64,000 nt of DNA, taken from Vreelandella zhanjiangensis DSM 21076 (GTDB lineage Bacteria; Pseudomonadota; Gammaproteobacteria; Pseudomonadales; Halomonadaceae). Location: positions 79,830 through 143,829 of the forward strand of contig NZ_KB898655.1 in the NCBI RefSeq assembly GCF_000377665.1, given 5' to 3'. How positions within the stretch are numbered: position 1 is the first letter of the stretch; every line of letters starts with the position of its first letter. The notes beneath the pieces are model-generated. The model ran no database searches. It was not told the origin of the DNA and saw only the letters and a program-made list of their open reading frames with translations. Below are positions 26,198 through 35,166 of this stretch, piece by piece. The translations under genes were made by a program, and so were the position numbers.

Positions 26198-27943
26198 ATG
26201 ATTAAAAAAGCCATCTTACTACTATTAACTATTCCTTTTTTAATGATGTTTTCAAATTATTCATTTGCCACTGATAATCCTTGTTTTGATGGTGTTTTTG
26301 ACAAATTTTACGCAGAAAAAGTAACGGCGGATTATATAACGTATTTTCGTATACGTCATAATCCTAGAGCAGGCGAATGGGGCCAAAGAGCTGACCTTGG
26401 GCAAGGGTGGTGCACTCTTAGGCGTAGTGCACCGGTTGATTTTGATTTCTACTATGAAAACCCTCTTGGCATTCCTCCAAAAACTGATGAAGAGTGCGAA
26501 CAATATTCGGGCTCTTCGGTTCCTCTTTCCCACTCTTCTGCTGATTATTTAACGTCTGGTGGTTCTGTTTCTATTGAAGGGGGCACATGCTCTGTTACAG
26601 GTGCTGGAGCTGTTTGTGATAATGAAAATTGCACGGTTACGCTTAAGTCCACTTCGACGGGGGAAGTTGGGGAGTTTCGGCTAGCAAATGATGAAAATGA
26701 TATAGATTTAAGACAAATTTCTAACTCCGATTATCCTTCACCCGGCAACCCTGCGTCTGCTGACTTTTTACGTAAGCTCCCGATTAGGGGTGCTGATGAT
26801 TATTGTGCGTCCAGGTCCAATTGCGTATTTATCGATGGTGGGTTTTATTTGGTTGAGTGGGATATTGCTCCTCACTGGTTTGGTCATGTCGATAGTAATG
26901 GCGACATTGTTATTAATCGAGAGGGTGTCACCCTTGATGGTGGCGATGGTGATACGGGCGATGGCGATACGGGCGGTGGTTCTACTGATGATGGTTCTAA
27001 CGGCGGTGGCTCTACTGGTGGTGGCTCTACTGGTGGTGGCTCTACTGGTGGTGGCTCTACTGGTGGTGGTTCTACCGGTGGTAGCTCTAGTGGCGGTGGC
27101 TCTACCGGTGGTGGCTCTAGTGGCGGTGGCTCTGGTGACGGTGGCTCTACGGTGCCTGAGTTTGACCTGGATGAGTCAGCCATTATTGCTGCGATTGAAT
27201 CTGCGGGTAGAGCTAATCAAAACGCTATTCGTGCGCTGTCGAACGACACAATGGGCAAGATTGACCAGCAGACCGATACGCTTAATGCCGCTACCACCGC
27301 TCAGACTAACGCACTTAACAGCAGCCTAGCCGCGCAGACCGATACCGTTAACAGCGCCTTAGACTCACAAACCAATACCCTTAATCAAACACTAGATAAT
27401 CGAACCGATAATCTATCCCGCCAATTAGATGACCAAAACACGCGGTTTTCTGCTGCGTTCGATTCGTTAGGCAATACCGTTACGGATGCCATTGATCGCT
27501 TTGAGGCTGATGGAGAGAACTCAGGCGGTGACGGTGATGGCGAAGGGCTGCTTGACGCTATTCCAGGGCTGTTAGATAGCCTGGTCGATAATCTCGCTGG
27601 GCGATTTACTGAGCAGGTTGGTGAAGGTGATGACCTTCTTAATACCACCGGTATGGATACAGCGCTGGATCGCCTTAACGACCAGGAAACCCAATACGGC
27701 GAGGACGTTAAAACCTTAATGGATGAAATCGGTGATGGAGCTACCTCCAGCATTGCCGACCAGATTACTTCCCGCCTTCCCTCCTTGCCGTCCGGTGGCT
27801 GCGTACCGCTCCAGTTCGGCCCTATGGAAATCTCCTGCCAAGCGTTTAACACCATCAAGCTCTGGCTGACCTGGATTATCTATTTCTGGACGGTCGTTAG
27901 CATCGTCGACACCTTTTTTCGCTCTGAACAGAGGACGGCATAA
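26198..27943 (+). CDS. pIII-like adsorption protein with glycine-rich linker
   Basis: A 581-residue minor coat protein. A signal peptide covers about residues 1-24 (IKKAILLLLTIPFLMMF, cleavage near SFA). The AT-rich N-terminal domain (25-245) has several cysteines and is the presumed receptor-binding part. A Gly-Ser-Thr linker of tandem GGGST units spans about 250-310. A repetitive region (QTNALNSSLAAQTDTVNSAL) and a domain with one membrane segment (LWLTWIIYFWTVVSIVDTF) follow. Receptor domain, flexible linker and membrane anchor is the gene III architecture. The sharp drop in GC over the N-terminal third suggests it was exchanged. Confidence 0.82.
   Translation: MIKKAILLLLTIPFLMMFSNYSFATDNPCFDGVFDKFYAEKVTADYITYFRIRHNPRAGEWGQRADLGQGWCTLRRSAPVDFDFYYENPLGIPPKTDEECEQYSGSSVPLSHSSADYLTSGGSVSIEGGTCSVTGAGAVCDNENCTVTLKSTSTGEVGEFRLANDENDIDLRQISNSDYPSPGNPASADFLRKLPIRGADDYCASRSNCVFIDGGFYLVEWDIAPHWFGHVDSNGDIVINREGVTLDGGDGDTGDGDTGGGSTDDGSNGGGSTGGGSTGGGSTGGGSTGGGSTGGSSSGGGSTGGGSSGGGSGDGGSTVPEFDLDESAIIAAIESAGRANQNAIRALSNDTMGKIDQQTDTLNAATTAQTNALNSSLAAQTDTVNSALDSQTNTLNQTLDNRTDNLSRQLDDQNTRFSAAFDSLGNTVTDAIDRFEADGENSGGDGDGEGLLDAIPGLLDSLVDNLAGRFTEQVGEGDDLLNTTGMDTALDRLNDQETQYGEDVKTLMDEIGDGATSSIADQITSRLPSLPSGGCVPLQFGPMEISCQAFNTIKLWLTWIIYFWTVVSIVDTFFRSEQRTA
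27002..27150 (+). repeat. 15-bp tandem repeats encoding the GGGST linker
   Basis: About nine or ten copies of a 15-bp unit close to GGTGGCTCTACTGGT, with variants that change Thr to Ser or Asp. Such an array can vary in copy number and so change linker length. Confidence 0.9.
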
Positions 27944-28294
27944 ATGGCACTCCCTGCACTGCTCGGCGTGGGCGCGATTGTCGGCTTTTTCACGCGCATT
28001 CTGGAATGGCTGGTGTCGCGGGTGGCATCACGCTTTACCAGCCGCTTGGCCGGTATGTTGGTATGGACAACGCTTTACCTAACGCTTCTGGCAGCGCTTG
28101 CGACTACCTTCGCGCTGATCATTAATGGCATTAACGCATCGCTTCCTTCCGAGCTGGCGAACGGTATGGCGGCGGTCAAACCTGACAACCTTGAAGGCTG
28201 CATTGCCGCTATCTATAGCAGCAAGGTGGCCATGTGGGTCTTCCAGCAGAAAAAGCAGCTGATCGACTGGGAGCAAGGGAGGCCCGTTCTCTAA
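27944..28294 (+). CDS. pVI-like minor coat/assembly protein (DUF2523-like)
   Basis: A 116-residue protein with an N-terminal hydrophobic stretch, a second strong membrane segment (MLVWTTLYLTLLAALATTFALI) and a shorter C-terminal one. Size, order after gene III and before Zot, and the TAATG overlap with Zot match pVI of filamentous phages, which caps the virion together with pIII. Confidence 0.75.
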   Translation: MALPALLGVGAIVGFFTRILEWLVSRVASRFTSRLAGMLVWTTLYLTLLAALATTFALIINGINASLPSELANGMAAVKPDNLEGCIAAIYSSKVAMWVFQQKKQLIDWEQGRPVL

Positions 28295-29358
28295 TGGCCG
28301 TCTATGTCGTCACCGGCAAACTGGGTGCCGGAAAAACCCTGGTCGCCGTGGGCAAGATCAAAGACAAGCTTAACCAGGGCTGCAAGGTCGCCACCAATCT
28401 GGATTTAAACCTGGATAAGCTGATTGGTGAAAAAGCCAAGCTTACCCGATGCTACCGCATCCCTGATAAACCCGTCCTTGCTGACCTTGAAGCCATCGGC
28501 ACCGGTACCGAGGATTACGACGAAAACAAGAACGGCCTGTTGGTACTCGATGAATGCGGTACCTGGTTTAACGCCCGTTCCTGGAACGATAAAAGCCGCC
28601 AGGACGTCATTAACTGGTTTCTCCATGCCCGCAAATTGGGCTGGGATATCATTTTTCTGATCCAAGACTTGTCGATCATGGACAAGCAAGCCCGCGTCGC
28701 CCTCGCTGAACACGTTGTTTACTGCCGCCGTCTGGATCGCGTCTCCGTGCCGTTTATCGGCGCGCTCTACTCGATGTTTGTGGGCTCAAAAATGCCCCTG
28801 CCCAAGGTACATCTGGGTATCGTCAAATACGGCGACTCACCGCAAAGCCTCACGGTAGAACGCTGGACGTATACCGGTCGCGCGCTTTACCCCGCGTATG
28901 ACACCAAGCAAGCCTTCTCCGACCATTACCCCCACGGCGCCTACTCCGTGCTGCCGCCCTGGCTCACCCACGGCAGGCTTCGGGTACTACGTGATGCGAG
29001 TTTCTATATGAAAATGACCCGTATTTATTGGAAACGCTTTAACCGTCCGTTTCTTTCCCTGGCCTCGTTTGCCCTGGGCTGCTTTATCACCCTCTCTGTC
29101 CTGGTCGCGGATCGTGTCAACGCTCGCTCACCAGATGACACTCCTCCCGCTGCACCGTTAGCACTGCCCGACCTCAGCACCACCCGTATCGCCAGCTTTA
29201 GCCAGTTTGGCGACCACACCGCTTACCGCCTCATTGATAGCAACCAACAGTCCCTTACCACCGACGATCTCGCCCGCCAAGGCTTCGGCATCGTCCCGGT
29301 GAGCGCCTGCCATGTTCGCGTAGAAAATGGAGTTACCCATGCTGAAATTCGCTGCTAA
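28294..29358 (+). CDS. Zot-family assembly ATPase (pI-like)
   Basis: A 354-residue inner-membrane ATPase that drives extrusion of the filamentous virion. Walker A GKLGAGKT lies at residues 8-15, Walker B GLLVLDECG near residue 85, and one membrane helix (LASFALGCFITLSVLV) near residue 260 divides the cytoplasmic ATPase from a periplasmic tail. This is the Zonula occludens toxin/pI family; toxin activity is not implied. The gene starts within the pVI stop codon and overlaps the secretin gene at its end, so the assembly genes form one coupled unit. Confidence 0.93.
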   Translation: MAVYVVTGKLGAGKTLVAVGKIKDKLNQGCKVATNLDLNLDKLIGEKAKLTRCYRIPDKPVLADLEAIGTGTEDYDENKNGLLVLDECGTWFNARSWNDKSRQDVINWFLHARKLGWDIIFLIQDLSIMDKQARVALAEHVVYCRRLDRVSVPFIGALYSMFVGSKMPLPKVHLGIVKYGDSPQSLTVERWTYTGRALYPAYDTKQAFSDHYPHGAYSVLPPWLTHGRLRVLRDASFYMKMTRIYWKRFNRPFLSLASFALGCFITLSVLVADRVNARSPDDTPPAAPLALPDLSTTRIASFSQFGDHTAYRLIDSNQQSLTTDDLARQGFGIVPVSACHVRVENGVTHAEIRC

Positions 29359-30733
29359 AACCGCTGCCACGTTCGCCCTGGCCACCGGCATCGCCATCAG
29401 CGCCTATGCCGCCCCCATTCAGATGCAAGACACCGATATTCGGGACTTTGTGCGCTGGTACGTTGAGCAAACCGATACTCCGCTGGCGATTCACCCCACG
29501 GCCACCGGCACACTCACGGTGTACGCCCCCGATGTGCCGGATCATCAGCTCGATGAATTCTTCCAAGGGGTATTGAGTTCGCATGGTTACACTATTCTGC
29601 CCGGCAACCCGCCGACCGTTGCCCCGGCAAGCCAAGCACCTCAGCCAAGAGGCCTACACGATCCCGCCGACGCCCTTGCCAACGTGCCGACCCTGACACC
29701 ACCCGAAAAGCCCCAGGCAACGCACCTGTTTTCGTTCGATAACGTGCGCGCTGATGATGTCGCCCCGCTGGTGACAAACTTTCTGACCCAGAACGCCCAA
29801 GACGGTACCCCCCTTGCACGTGTCCAGGTACTCCATGCCTCTAACGGCCTATTAGCCAAAGGCCCAGAAAAACAGCTCTCCAAGCTCCAGGAGCTGCTCC
29901 CCCAGGTAGACGTTGCCCACCCGCAGCTGCTCATTCAGGCGGTTATCTTTGAAACCACGGACGGCGACACTTTCGACCTAGGCGTATCACTCGGACGGGC
30001 AACCGGTAGCGGTGTCGCCGGTGGTTTCAATACGGCCAACCTCGGCACATCGCTAGCCTCTTCGGGCGGCACTTTCGGGATATTCGACGGGGATATACTC
30101 GCCTTTGCCATCAATGCGTTACAGCGTGACTCACGCTCTAACGTGTTATCCACGCCGCAAATTCTTACCCTCTCCGGTAAGCGCGGCACTATTTCCATCG
30201 GCCAGAACGTGCCGTTTGTCACAGGCCGCGTGACCGGCGAATCAGCGGACGTTAACAGCCCCTTTCAGACCATAGAGCGCCGCGATGTAGGCATACGCTT
30301 AAACGTGCTGCCCGTAGTCACCGCCTCCGGCTTGGTCATCATGGATATCACCACCTCCGCCGACTCGCTCACGGATTCTCTGCTGGCATCCGATATCATC
30401 ACCAACCAACGCCAAATAAACACCACCGTACAAATACGCTCCGGCCAAACACTGCTGTTAGGCGGCCTCTCGTCACAAGATGACCGTTCCCAGGTCTCTG
30501 GCGTTCCAGGTCTTTCCAGCGTTCCCATTGCCGGTCGTCTCTTCCAGAACGAATCCACTTCCACCCAACGCACTAACCTCCACGTACTGCTTCAAGCCAC
30601 CGTGCTACCTCGCTACGACGCTACCCAGCTCGCCAACATCCATGATCAAAGCGGCTCACTTACGGCCAATCTCGTGGCGATGAACTGGCGGCAAGCAGTC
30701 GAGACCATCCCTGTAACACGTCTCGCAGAGTGA
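29339..30733 (+). CDS. Phage secretin (pIV-like outer-membrane channel)
   Basis: A 464-residue secretin forming the outer-membrane pore through which virions leave. The signal peptide spans residues 1-25 or so (ATFALATGIAISAYAAP). Two N-domains come first (DIRDFVRWYVEQT; FDNVRADDVAPLVTNFL), then the secretin core with RDSRSNVLSTPQILTLSGK, DVGIRLNVLPVV and SGQTLLLGGL. The start is set by GGAG upstream and overlaps Zot by 20 bases. A private secretin means the phage need not borrow a host secretin. Confidence 0.92.
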   Translation: MLKFAAKTAATFALATGIAISAYAAPIQMQDTDIRDFVRWYVEQTDTPLAIHPTATGTLTVYAPDVPDHQLDEFFQGVLSSHGYTILPGNPPTVAPASQAPQPRGLHDPADALANVPTLTPPEKPQATHLFSFDNVRADDVAPLVTNFLTQNAQDGTPLARVQVLHASNGLLAKGPEKQLSKLQELLPQVDVAHPQLLIQAVIFETTDGDTFDLGVSLGRATGSGVAGGFNTANLGTSLASSGGTFGIFDGDILAFAINALQRDSRSNVLSTPQILTLSGKRGTISIGQNVPFVTGRVTGESADVNSPFQTIERRDVGIRLNVLPVVTASGLVIMDITTSADSLTDSLLASDIITNQRQINTTVQIRSGQTLLLGGLSSQDDRSQVSGVPGLSSVPIAGRLFQNESTSTQRTNLHVLLQATVLPRYDATQLANIHDQSGSLTANLVAMNWRQAVETIPVTRLAE

Positions 30734-30800
30734 CAACGAAACCCGTTAAAGCAGCTCGCTACAACACATAACAGCATTTCAAAAAATTAAGGGAAAGGTC

Positions 30801-32093
30801 ATGGAACGTTGGAACCGTTATTCGATTGCCTCACTGGAGAAAGGCGAACAGGACCCGTTTGGAAAATTGCTGATCAGCTCGGCAGGTCAGCGTGAGCTGG
30901 ATGATATCCGCTTGCTAAACGCAGGTGTGGACACGGTACGGCAGCTTTACCAGGGTAAACCCTGTCTGTACCAATTTGACGAAATTATTAACGTTTATAA
31001 CGAAGGCCATGGTGCCACCATGGAGCTATTCGACGTTACCTGGGCAGTAGGAGCCGGCGCAGCCGGTTCAGGCTTTCGCTACCGTCTCCAGAATAATGAG
31101 CTAGGCGTCATCGTGTTCTTTCAGGCACGGCATACCAAGGTGGAGAACATCGGCACCCACCTAAAAATCGAACTCTCTCCCCACTTCATCCAGGAGCGAA
31201 GCCCCCAGCAGTGCCAAGACTTCATGTACAACATCGCAGCTCATATGCTCGCCTATGTGGAACCGGTCGGCTGTGCCATTCACCTGGCGTTAGACGTCCA
31301 GGGCTGGGAACCCCCAAAAGACTTCATGCAGCGCTTCGTGACCCGCTCCAAGAAAATCATGCGGATCGACGGCATTGACGAACTGGAGTTTGCCCACAGC
31401 ACCATTGCCACCACCTACGGCCGCGGCGAAACCTACATGTTTGGTACCGCTGGAGCCCTGCAATGTGCCATCTACAACAAGACCCTTGAAGCCAAGCACC
31501 GCGATAAAATGCATCTATGGGAAGGCATCTGGCAACACGCTGTAAAAGACGACCTCAGCCCCGCCTATGATCCTGACGAAACCGTCTGGCGTATTGAGCT
31601 GCGCTTTCATCAATCGGTACTGCGTGAGTTTGCCCAGGGCATACCCTGCAACGTGGATACCGGCGAAGTATTGGACGACTCCCACGGATTCAACCGCTTT
31701 ATCGATGTAGTACCGCACCTCTCCGGCCTCTGGCGTACCGCTATGCAATCCTACCGCCTAGATACCCGCCGGAACCTTATTGATCCCGCATGGCAAGTCA
31801 TGCAGGAAGACGCCCGCTTTTACTGTCATGAACCCGGCTTCATGTACAAACGCGCTCGTAAGGCACCTGGCTTAGGTAATGAGAAAAACGTCACCCTGGC
31901 CTTTGGCAACCTCATCAGCATTTATGCCCGGCAAGGCTTCCGCACCCATGAAGCGGTTCGCTTCCTCCAACGCTCCGGCATGTGGGAAGACTTAGCAGAA
32001 TACTACCGGCGCAAAGGGGTCGACTCGGGCCAATTCAGGCAAATAGTAGAGCAGAAATTGATAGAACGACGATTAGTAGGGAAAGCAGCGTAA
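30801..32093 (+). CDS. Phage replication initiation protein
   Basis: A 430-residue soluble protein in the size range of rolling-circle initiators of filamentous phages. Sequence features include KIELSPHFIQERSPQQC, GCAIHLALDVQGWEPP and ETVWRIELRFHQSVL, resembling replication-initiation proteins found in other proteobacterial inoviruses. I cannot fix the catalytic tyrosine. GGGAAAGG lies just before the ATG. It is joined to the integrase by TAATG, an unusual place for the initiator, which in many inoviruses lies in the early region. Confidence 0.7.
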   Translation: MERWNRYSIASLEKGEQDPFGKLLISSAGQRELDDIRLLNAGVDTVRQLYQGKPCLYQFDEIINVYNEGHGATMELFDVTWAVGAGAAGSGFRYRLQNNELGVIVFFQARHTKVENIGTHLKIELSPHFIQERSPQQCQDFMYNIAAHMLAYVEPVGCAIHLALDVQGWEPPKDFMQRFVTRSKKIMRIDGIDELEFAHSTIATTYGRGETYMFGTAGALQCAIYNKTLEAKHRDKMHLWEGIWQHAVKDDLSPAYDPDETVWRIELRFHQSVLREFAQGIPCNVDTGEVLDDSHGFNRFIDVVPHLSGLWRTAMQSYRLDTRRNLIDPAWQVMQEDARFYCHEPGFMYKRARKAPGLGNEKNVTLAFGNLISIYARQGFRTHEAVRFLQRSGMWEDLAEYYRRKGVDSGQFRQIVEQKLIERRLVGKAA

Positions 32094-33082
32094 TGGGCAT
32101 TAAGAGAGTCAAAACAGGGTGGCAGGTAGACTGCTGGCCAAAGGGTAGATATGGCCCCCGGGTTCGTCGGACGTTTAAACAGCAAGCATCCGCAAAACGC
32201 TTTGAAGCTAAGATTATGGGCCTGGGTGCTTCTGGTGAAGATATCCCGGAACTTCGACGTGATAAACGTCGTTTGCGCGATTTAGTAGAACAGTGGTATG
32301 AGCATCACGGTCATACACTAAAAAGTGCACCCGATCGGGTTCGCTCATTGCGTAAACTTACCGATGCACTCGGCAACCCATTAGCTACAAAATTTACTGC
32401 TCAACAGTGGGTAGAGTACCGTAGTGAACGCTTAAAAGAAGTGAAGCCAAACACCATTAACCATGAACACACGTATCTAAAAGCGGTCTTCTCCGAGCTA
32501 GAGCGGCTATCACTTTGGCCTCACGGCAACCCTATGCAGAAAATACGCAAAGTGCGCACAGATGAAACCGAAAAAGGCTACCTTGACCAAGAACAAATAA
32601 CGTTGCTGCTTGACCACCTCCGCCTTCACGAAACAGAAGACTGCTATTTCATTACGGTTATCTGCCTATCAACCGGCGCACGATGGAGCGAAGCCCAATC
32701 ACTCAGGGCTGAAAACGTCCGTAATGATCGCATTGTTTTCGTGGGCACCAAGTCAGGCAAAACACGCACCGTGCCCATCGCCCCCAGCCTGGCCAAGCAG
32801 CTAAGACAACGGAGAAAAATTGGGCGTCTATTTGGCAACCGCTATAAAGCCTTTGCACGCGCTATAAAAACGCTAAGAATCGAACTACCGGAAGGCCAGT
32901 TAACTCACGTACTACGTCACACCTTCGCGAGCCACTTTATGATGAACGGAGGGAATATTCTGGTGCTACAACAAATACTTGGCCACCAATCCATAACGAT
33001 GACCATGCGCTATGCGCACTTCGCACCCGACCACCTGGAAGAAGCCGCCAAGCTCAATCCGTTGGCAATGTCTACACTGTAG
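32093..33082 (+). CDS. Prophage tyrosine integrase
   Basis: A 329-residue tyrosine recombinase. A short N-terminal DNA-binding part (GIKRVKTGWQVDCWPKGRY) precedes a SAM-like core-binding domain. Catalytic residues are visible in STGARWSEAQSL (Arg), THVLRHTFASH (His-x-x-Arg), LGHQSITMTMRYAH (His, Tyr). It lies 51 bp from attR at tRNA-Thr, as expected for the enzyme that integrated the element. Most filamentous phages rely on XerCD at dif or on transposases; a dedicated integrase is less common. Confidence 0.93.
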   Translation: MGIKRVKTGWQVDCWPKGRYGPRVRRTFKQQASAKRFEAKIMGLGASGEDIPELRRDKRRLRDLVEQWYEHHGHTLKSAPDRVRSLRKLTDALGNPLATKFTAQQWVEYRSERLKEVKPNTINHEHTYLKAVFSELERLSLWPHGNPMQKIRKVRTDETEKGYLDQEQITLLLDHLRLHETEDCYFITVICLSTGARWSEAQSLRAENVRNDRIVFVGTKSGKTRTVPIAPSLAKQLRQRRKIGRLFGNRYKAFARAIKTLRIELPEGQLTHVLRHTFASHFMMNGGNILVLQQILGHQSITMTMRYAHFAPDHLEEAAKLNPLAMSTL

Positions 33083-33133
33083 ACACTTTGTAGACACATA
33101 CGAAAAAGCCGCCCTTTCGGACGGCTTGATCTA

Positions 33134-33244
<111 letters not shown>

Positions 33245-33316
33245 GCTTCATATTTTCTTGAGAAAATGACTGCTTTGCAGTTAAGCTAGTCAGTCAACAA
33301 GAAATCTTGTTGGCAA

Positions 33317-33391
33317 TGGCTGGGGTACCAGGATTCGAACCTGGGAATGCCGATACCAAAAACCGGTGCCTTACCACTTGGCGATACCCCA
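33317..33391 (-). tRNA. tRNA-Gln (anticodon UUG)
   Basis: A 75-nt cloverleaf on the minus strand: acceptor TGGGGTA, D-arm GCCAAGTGGTAAGGC, anticodon loop TTTTGGT, T-arm GGTTCGAATCC, encoded CCA. It lies between tRNA-Phe and tRNA-Thr, probably in one transcript. Confidence 0.96.
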
Positions 33392-33396
33392 ACGTT

Positions 33397-33472
33397 TGGT
33401 GGCCAGAGACGGAATCGAACCGCCGACACGGGGATTTTCAATCCCCTGCTCTACCAACTGAGCTATCTGGCC
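33397..33472 (-). tRNA. tRNA-Phe (anticodon GAA)
   Basis: A 76-nt cloverleaf on the minus strand: acceptor GGCCAGA, D-arm AGCTCAGTTGGTAGAGC, anticodon loop TTGAAAA, T-arm GGTTCGATTCC, encoded CCA. Only 5 bp separate it from tRNA-Gln; it is the promoter-proximal member of the cluster. Confidence 0.96.
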
Positions 33473-33627
33473 CTTGCCAACGGTGCGTATTAAACTAAAA
33501 ACTCAGCTTTTCGTCAACACCTTTGTGAAACTTTCTTTTCTAACCGTTGTTTAGGCTAACTCTACGACTAACGGCGTAGGGCTGAAACGCCCGTAATTCG
33601 TGCGATTGCCGCTTGTTTGAGTGTCGA

Positions 33628-33903
33628 TTACGCCTGCGTCGGCGGCACATAACCTTCCGCTTGATCGGTTGCTTCGTTATCCAGAAAGCGCTGCATTTGA
33701 TCCATCAGGTACGCACGGGCTTCCGGGTCGAGCATATTAAGATGCTTTTCATTGATGAGCCGGGTCTGCAGTGCCTGCCATTCTTCCCAGGCCTGCTTGG
33801 AAACGGTCGCTTGAATCTCCTGGCCCTGCTTACCGGGTAGCGGCGGAAACGGGAGGGCCGGCAGCTCTTTTTGGTACTTGCGGCAAAAAACCGTGTTGCT
33901 CAT
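33628..33903 (-). CDS. yggX: Probable Fe(2+)-trafficking protein YggX
   Basis: A 91-residue cytoplasmic protein linked to iron handling and protection of Fe-S clusters. The family N-terminus with its cysteine (NTVFCRKYQKELP) and the central KQAWEEWQALQTRLINEK are visible. AAGGAG precedes the start. It sits just downstream of mutY, whose product contains an Fe-S cluster; mutY-yggX is a conserved pair in gammaproteobacteria. Confidence 0.93.
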   Translation of the reverse strand: MSNTVFCRKYQKELPALPFPPLPGKQGQEIQATVSKQAWEEWQALQTRLINEKHLNMLDPEARAYLMDQMQRFLDNEATDQAEGYVPPTQA

Positions 33904-33958
33904 GGATGCTCCTTATTGGCTAGGTACTGATCTGGTGCTGATCTATAGGTCCAGGCGC

Positions 33959-35053
33959 CTATACACGCCCTGGCGTTAAGTTAAGCGTAAAGGGCGTTAG
34001 TTGGCTAAGCAGCGCTTTTACAGGGGCTGCCAGGCCAAGCTCACGCGGATTTTCAACGTCATACCATACGCCGCTTTCACGCACCCCGCTCAGCCTATCG
34101 CAGGAAACCGGCTGAGGGGTAATTTCAAGGCGAAAATGGCTAAAGGTATGGTGAAAACTGGGCATGGTGGGTTGGCGCTTGGGCGATACGGCATGCATCT
34201 CCAGCCAGTCATTGAGCTCGCTGTGTTTTTCAAATTGCGGCAGGCTCCACAGGCCGCCCCATAATCCGCTAGGCGGGCGCTGCTCTAGCCAGACCCGCCC
34301 TTGGCTATCCTGTAGCAGCAGCATGATAGTGCTGCGGGTAGGCAGGGCTTTTTTAGGTTTGGACTCCGGGTAGCGCTGAGGTTCGCCCTGGGCATATGCC
34401 AGGCAAACATCATTAAACGGGCAGACCTTGCAGTCGGGCTTGCTACGTTTACATAGCGTGGCGCCAAAATCCATCATTGCCTGGGTGAAGTCCGCCAGGC
34501 GGGTAGACGGCGTGTAGTGCTCGGCAAGCGTCCATAGCTTACGCTCTACCTCTGGCTTACCAGGCCAGCCGGGGATAGCGTGCAGCCGCGTTAGCGAGCG
34601 TTTGACGTTGCCGTCCAGAATCGCTGCTCGCTGGCCAGTACTTTGGGCAATGATCGCGCCCGCGGTTGAGCGGCCAATGCCCGGCAACGCGGTGAGCGCT
34701 TCAACACTTGTAGTTGGCAGCTCGCCACTGTGCTCGGCAAGCGCCAGCTGAGCGGCCTTATGCAGATTGCGCGCTCGAGCGTAATAGCCAAGCCCTGTCC
34801 ATAAGTGCAGCACTTCGTCCTGAGGCGCCAGCGCTAGTGACTCAAGCGTGGGGAAGCGCGCCATAAAGCGTTCGAAATAAGGGATAACCGTCGTTACCTG
34901 GGTTTGCTGGAGCATGATTTCTGACACCCACACGCGGTAAGCGCTGCGGGGCGACTGCCAGGGCAGATCATGACGGCCATACTCGTCGAACCAGGCGATC
35001 AGGCGACGATAGAACTCTTCTGCCGTGAGCCTGGGAGTGGGCATATCAGCCAT
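33959..35053 (-). CDS. mutY: A/G-specific adenine DNA glycosylase
   Basis: A 364-residue repair glycosylase removing adenine mispaired with 8-oxoguanine. The helix-hairpin-helix ALPGIGRSTAGAII with downstream AILDGNVKRSL gives the catalytic region. The Fe-S cluster motif C-x6-C-x2-C-x5-C appears as CKRSKPDCKVCPFNDVC near residue 195. The C-terminal third is the NUDIX-like domain that recognises 8-oxoG. I start at MADMPTPRL, which has GGAAA just upstream; an open frame extends 27 codons further. Confidence 0.95.
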   Translation of the reverse strand: MADMPTPRLTAEEFYRRLIAWFDEYGRHDLPWQSPRSAYRVWVSEIMLQQTQVTTVIPYFERFMARFPTLESLALAPQDEVLHLWTGLGYYARARNLHKAAQLALAEHSGELPTTSVEALTALPGIGRSTAGAIIAQSTGQRAAILDGNVKRSLTRLHAIPGWPGKPEVERKLWTLAEHYTPSTRLADFTQAMMDFGATLCKRSKPDCKVCPFNDVCLAYAQGEPQRYPESKPKKALPTRSTIMLLLQDSQGRVWLEQRPPSGLWGGLWSLPQFEKHSELNDWLEMHAVSPKRQPTMPSFHHTFSHFRLEITPQPVSCDRLSGVRESGVWYDVENPRELGLAAPVKALLSQLTPFTLNLTPGRV

Positions 35054-35116
35054 GCGGTTTCCTTCGATAGAGCGTTCGTAAATACTTGGCGCAGCGTGCC
35101 AATTAATCATGGGGCA

Positions 35117-35146
35117 ATAAAAAAGCGCCGGCATCGAGGCCGGCGC
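35117..35146 (-). terminator. Terminator downstream of asmA
   Basis: On the minus strand GCGCCGGC and GCCGGCGC form a perfect 8-bp stem followed by TTTTTTATT. It separates asmA from the mutY-yggX transcript. Confidence 0.85.
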
Positions 35147-35166
35147 AGAGTGTCTTGCATGAATGC

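Noticed and set aside
26884..27183. Minus-strand proline-rich frame opposite the pIII linker
   Set aside because: It is the complement of the GGGST tandem repeats and gives only repeated PPPVE-type sequence; no start signals.
26790..27329. Alternative plus-strand frame across the pIII gene
   Set aside because: Valine/leucine-rich read-through of the same repeats in another frame, entirely inside a well-supported gene.
28294..29358. Reading the Zot gene as an enterotoxin
   Set aside because: In filamentous phages this family is the assembly ATPase; nothing in the sequence shows the C-terminal toxin activity.
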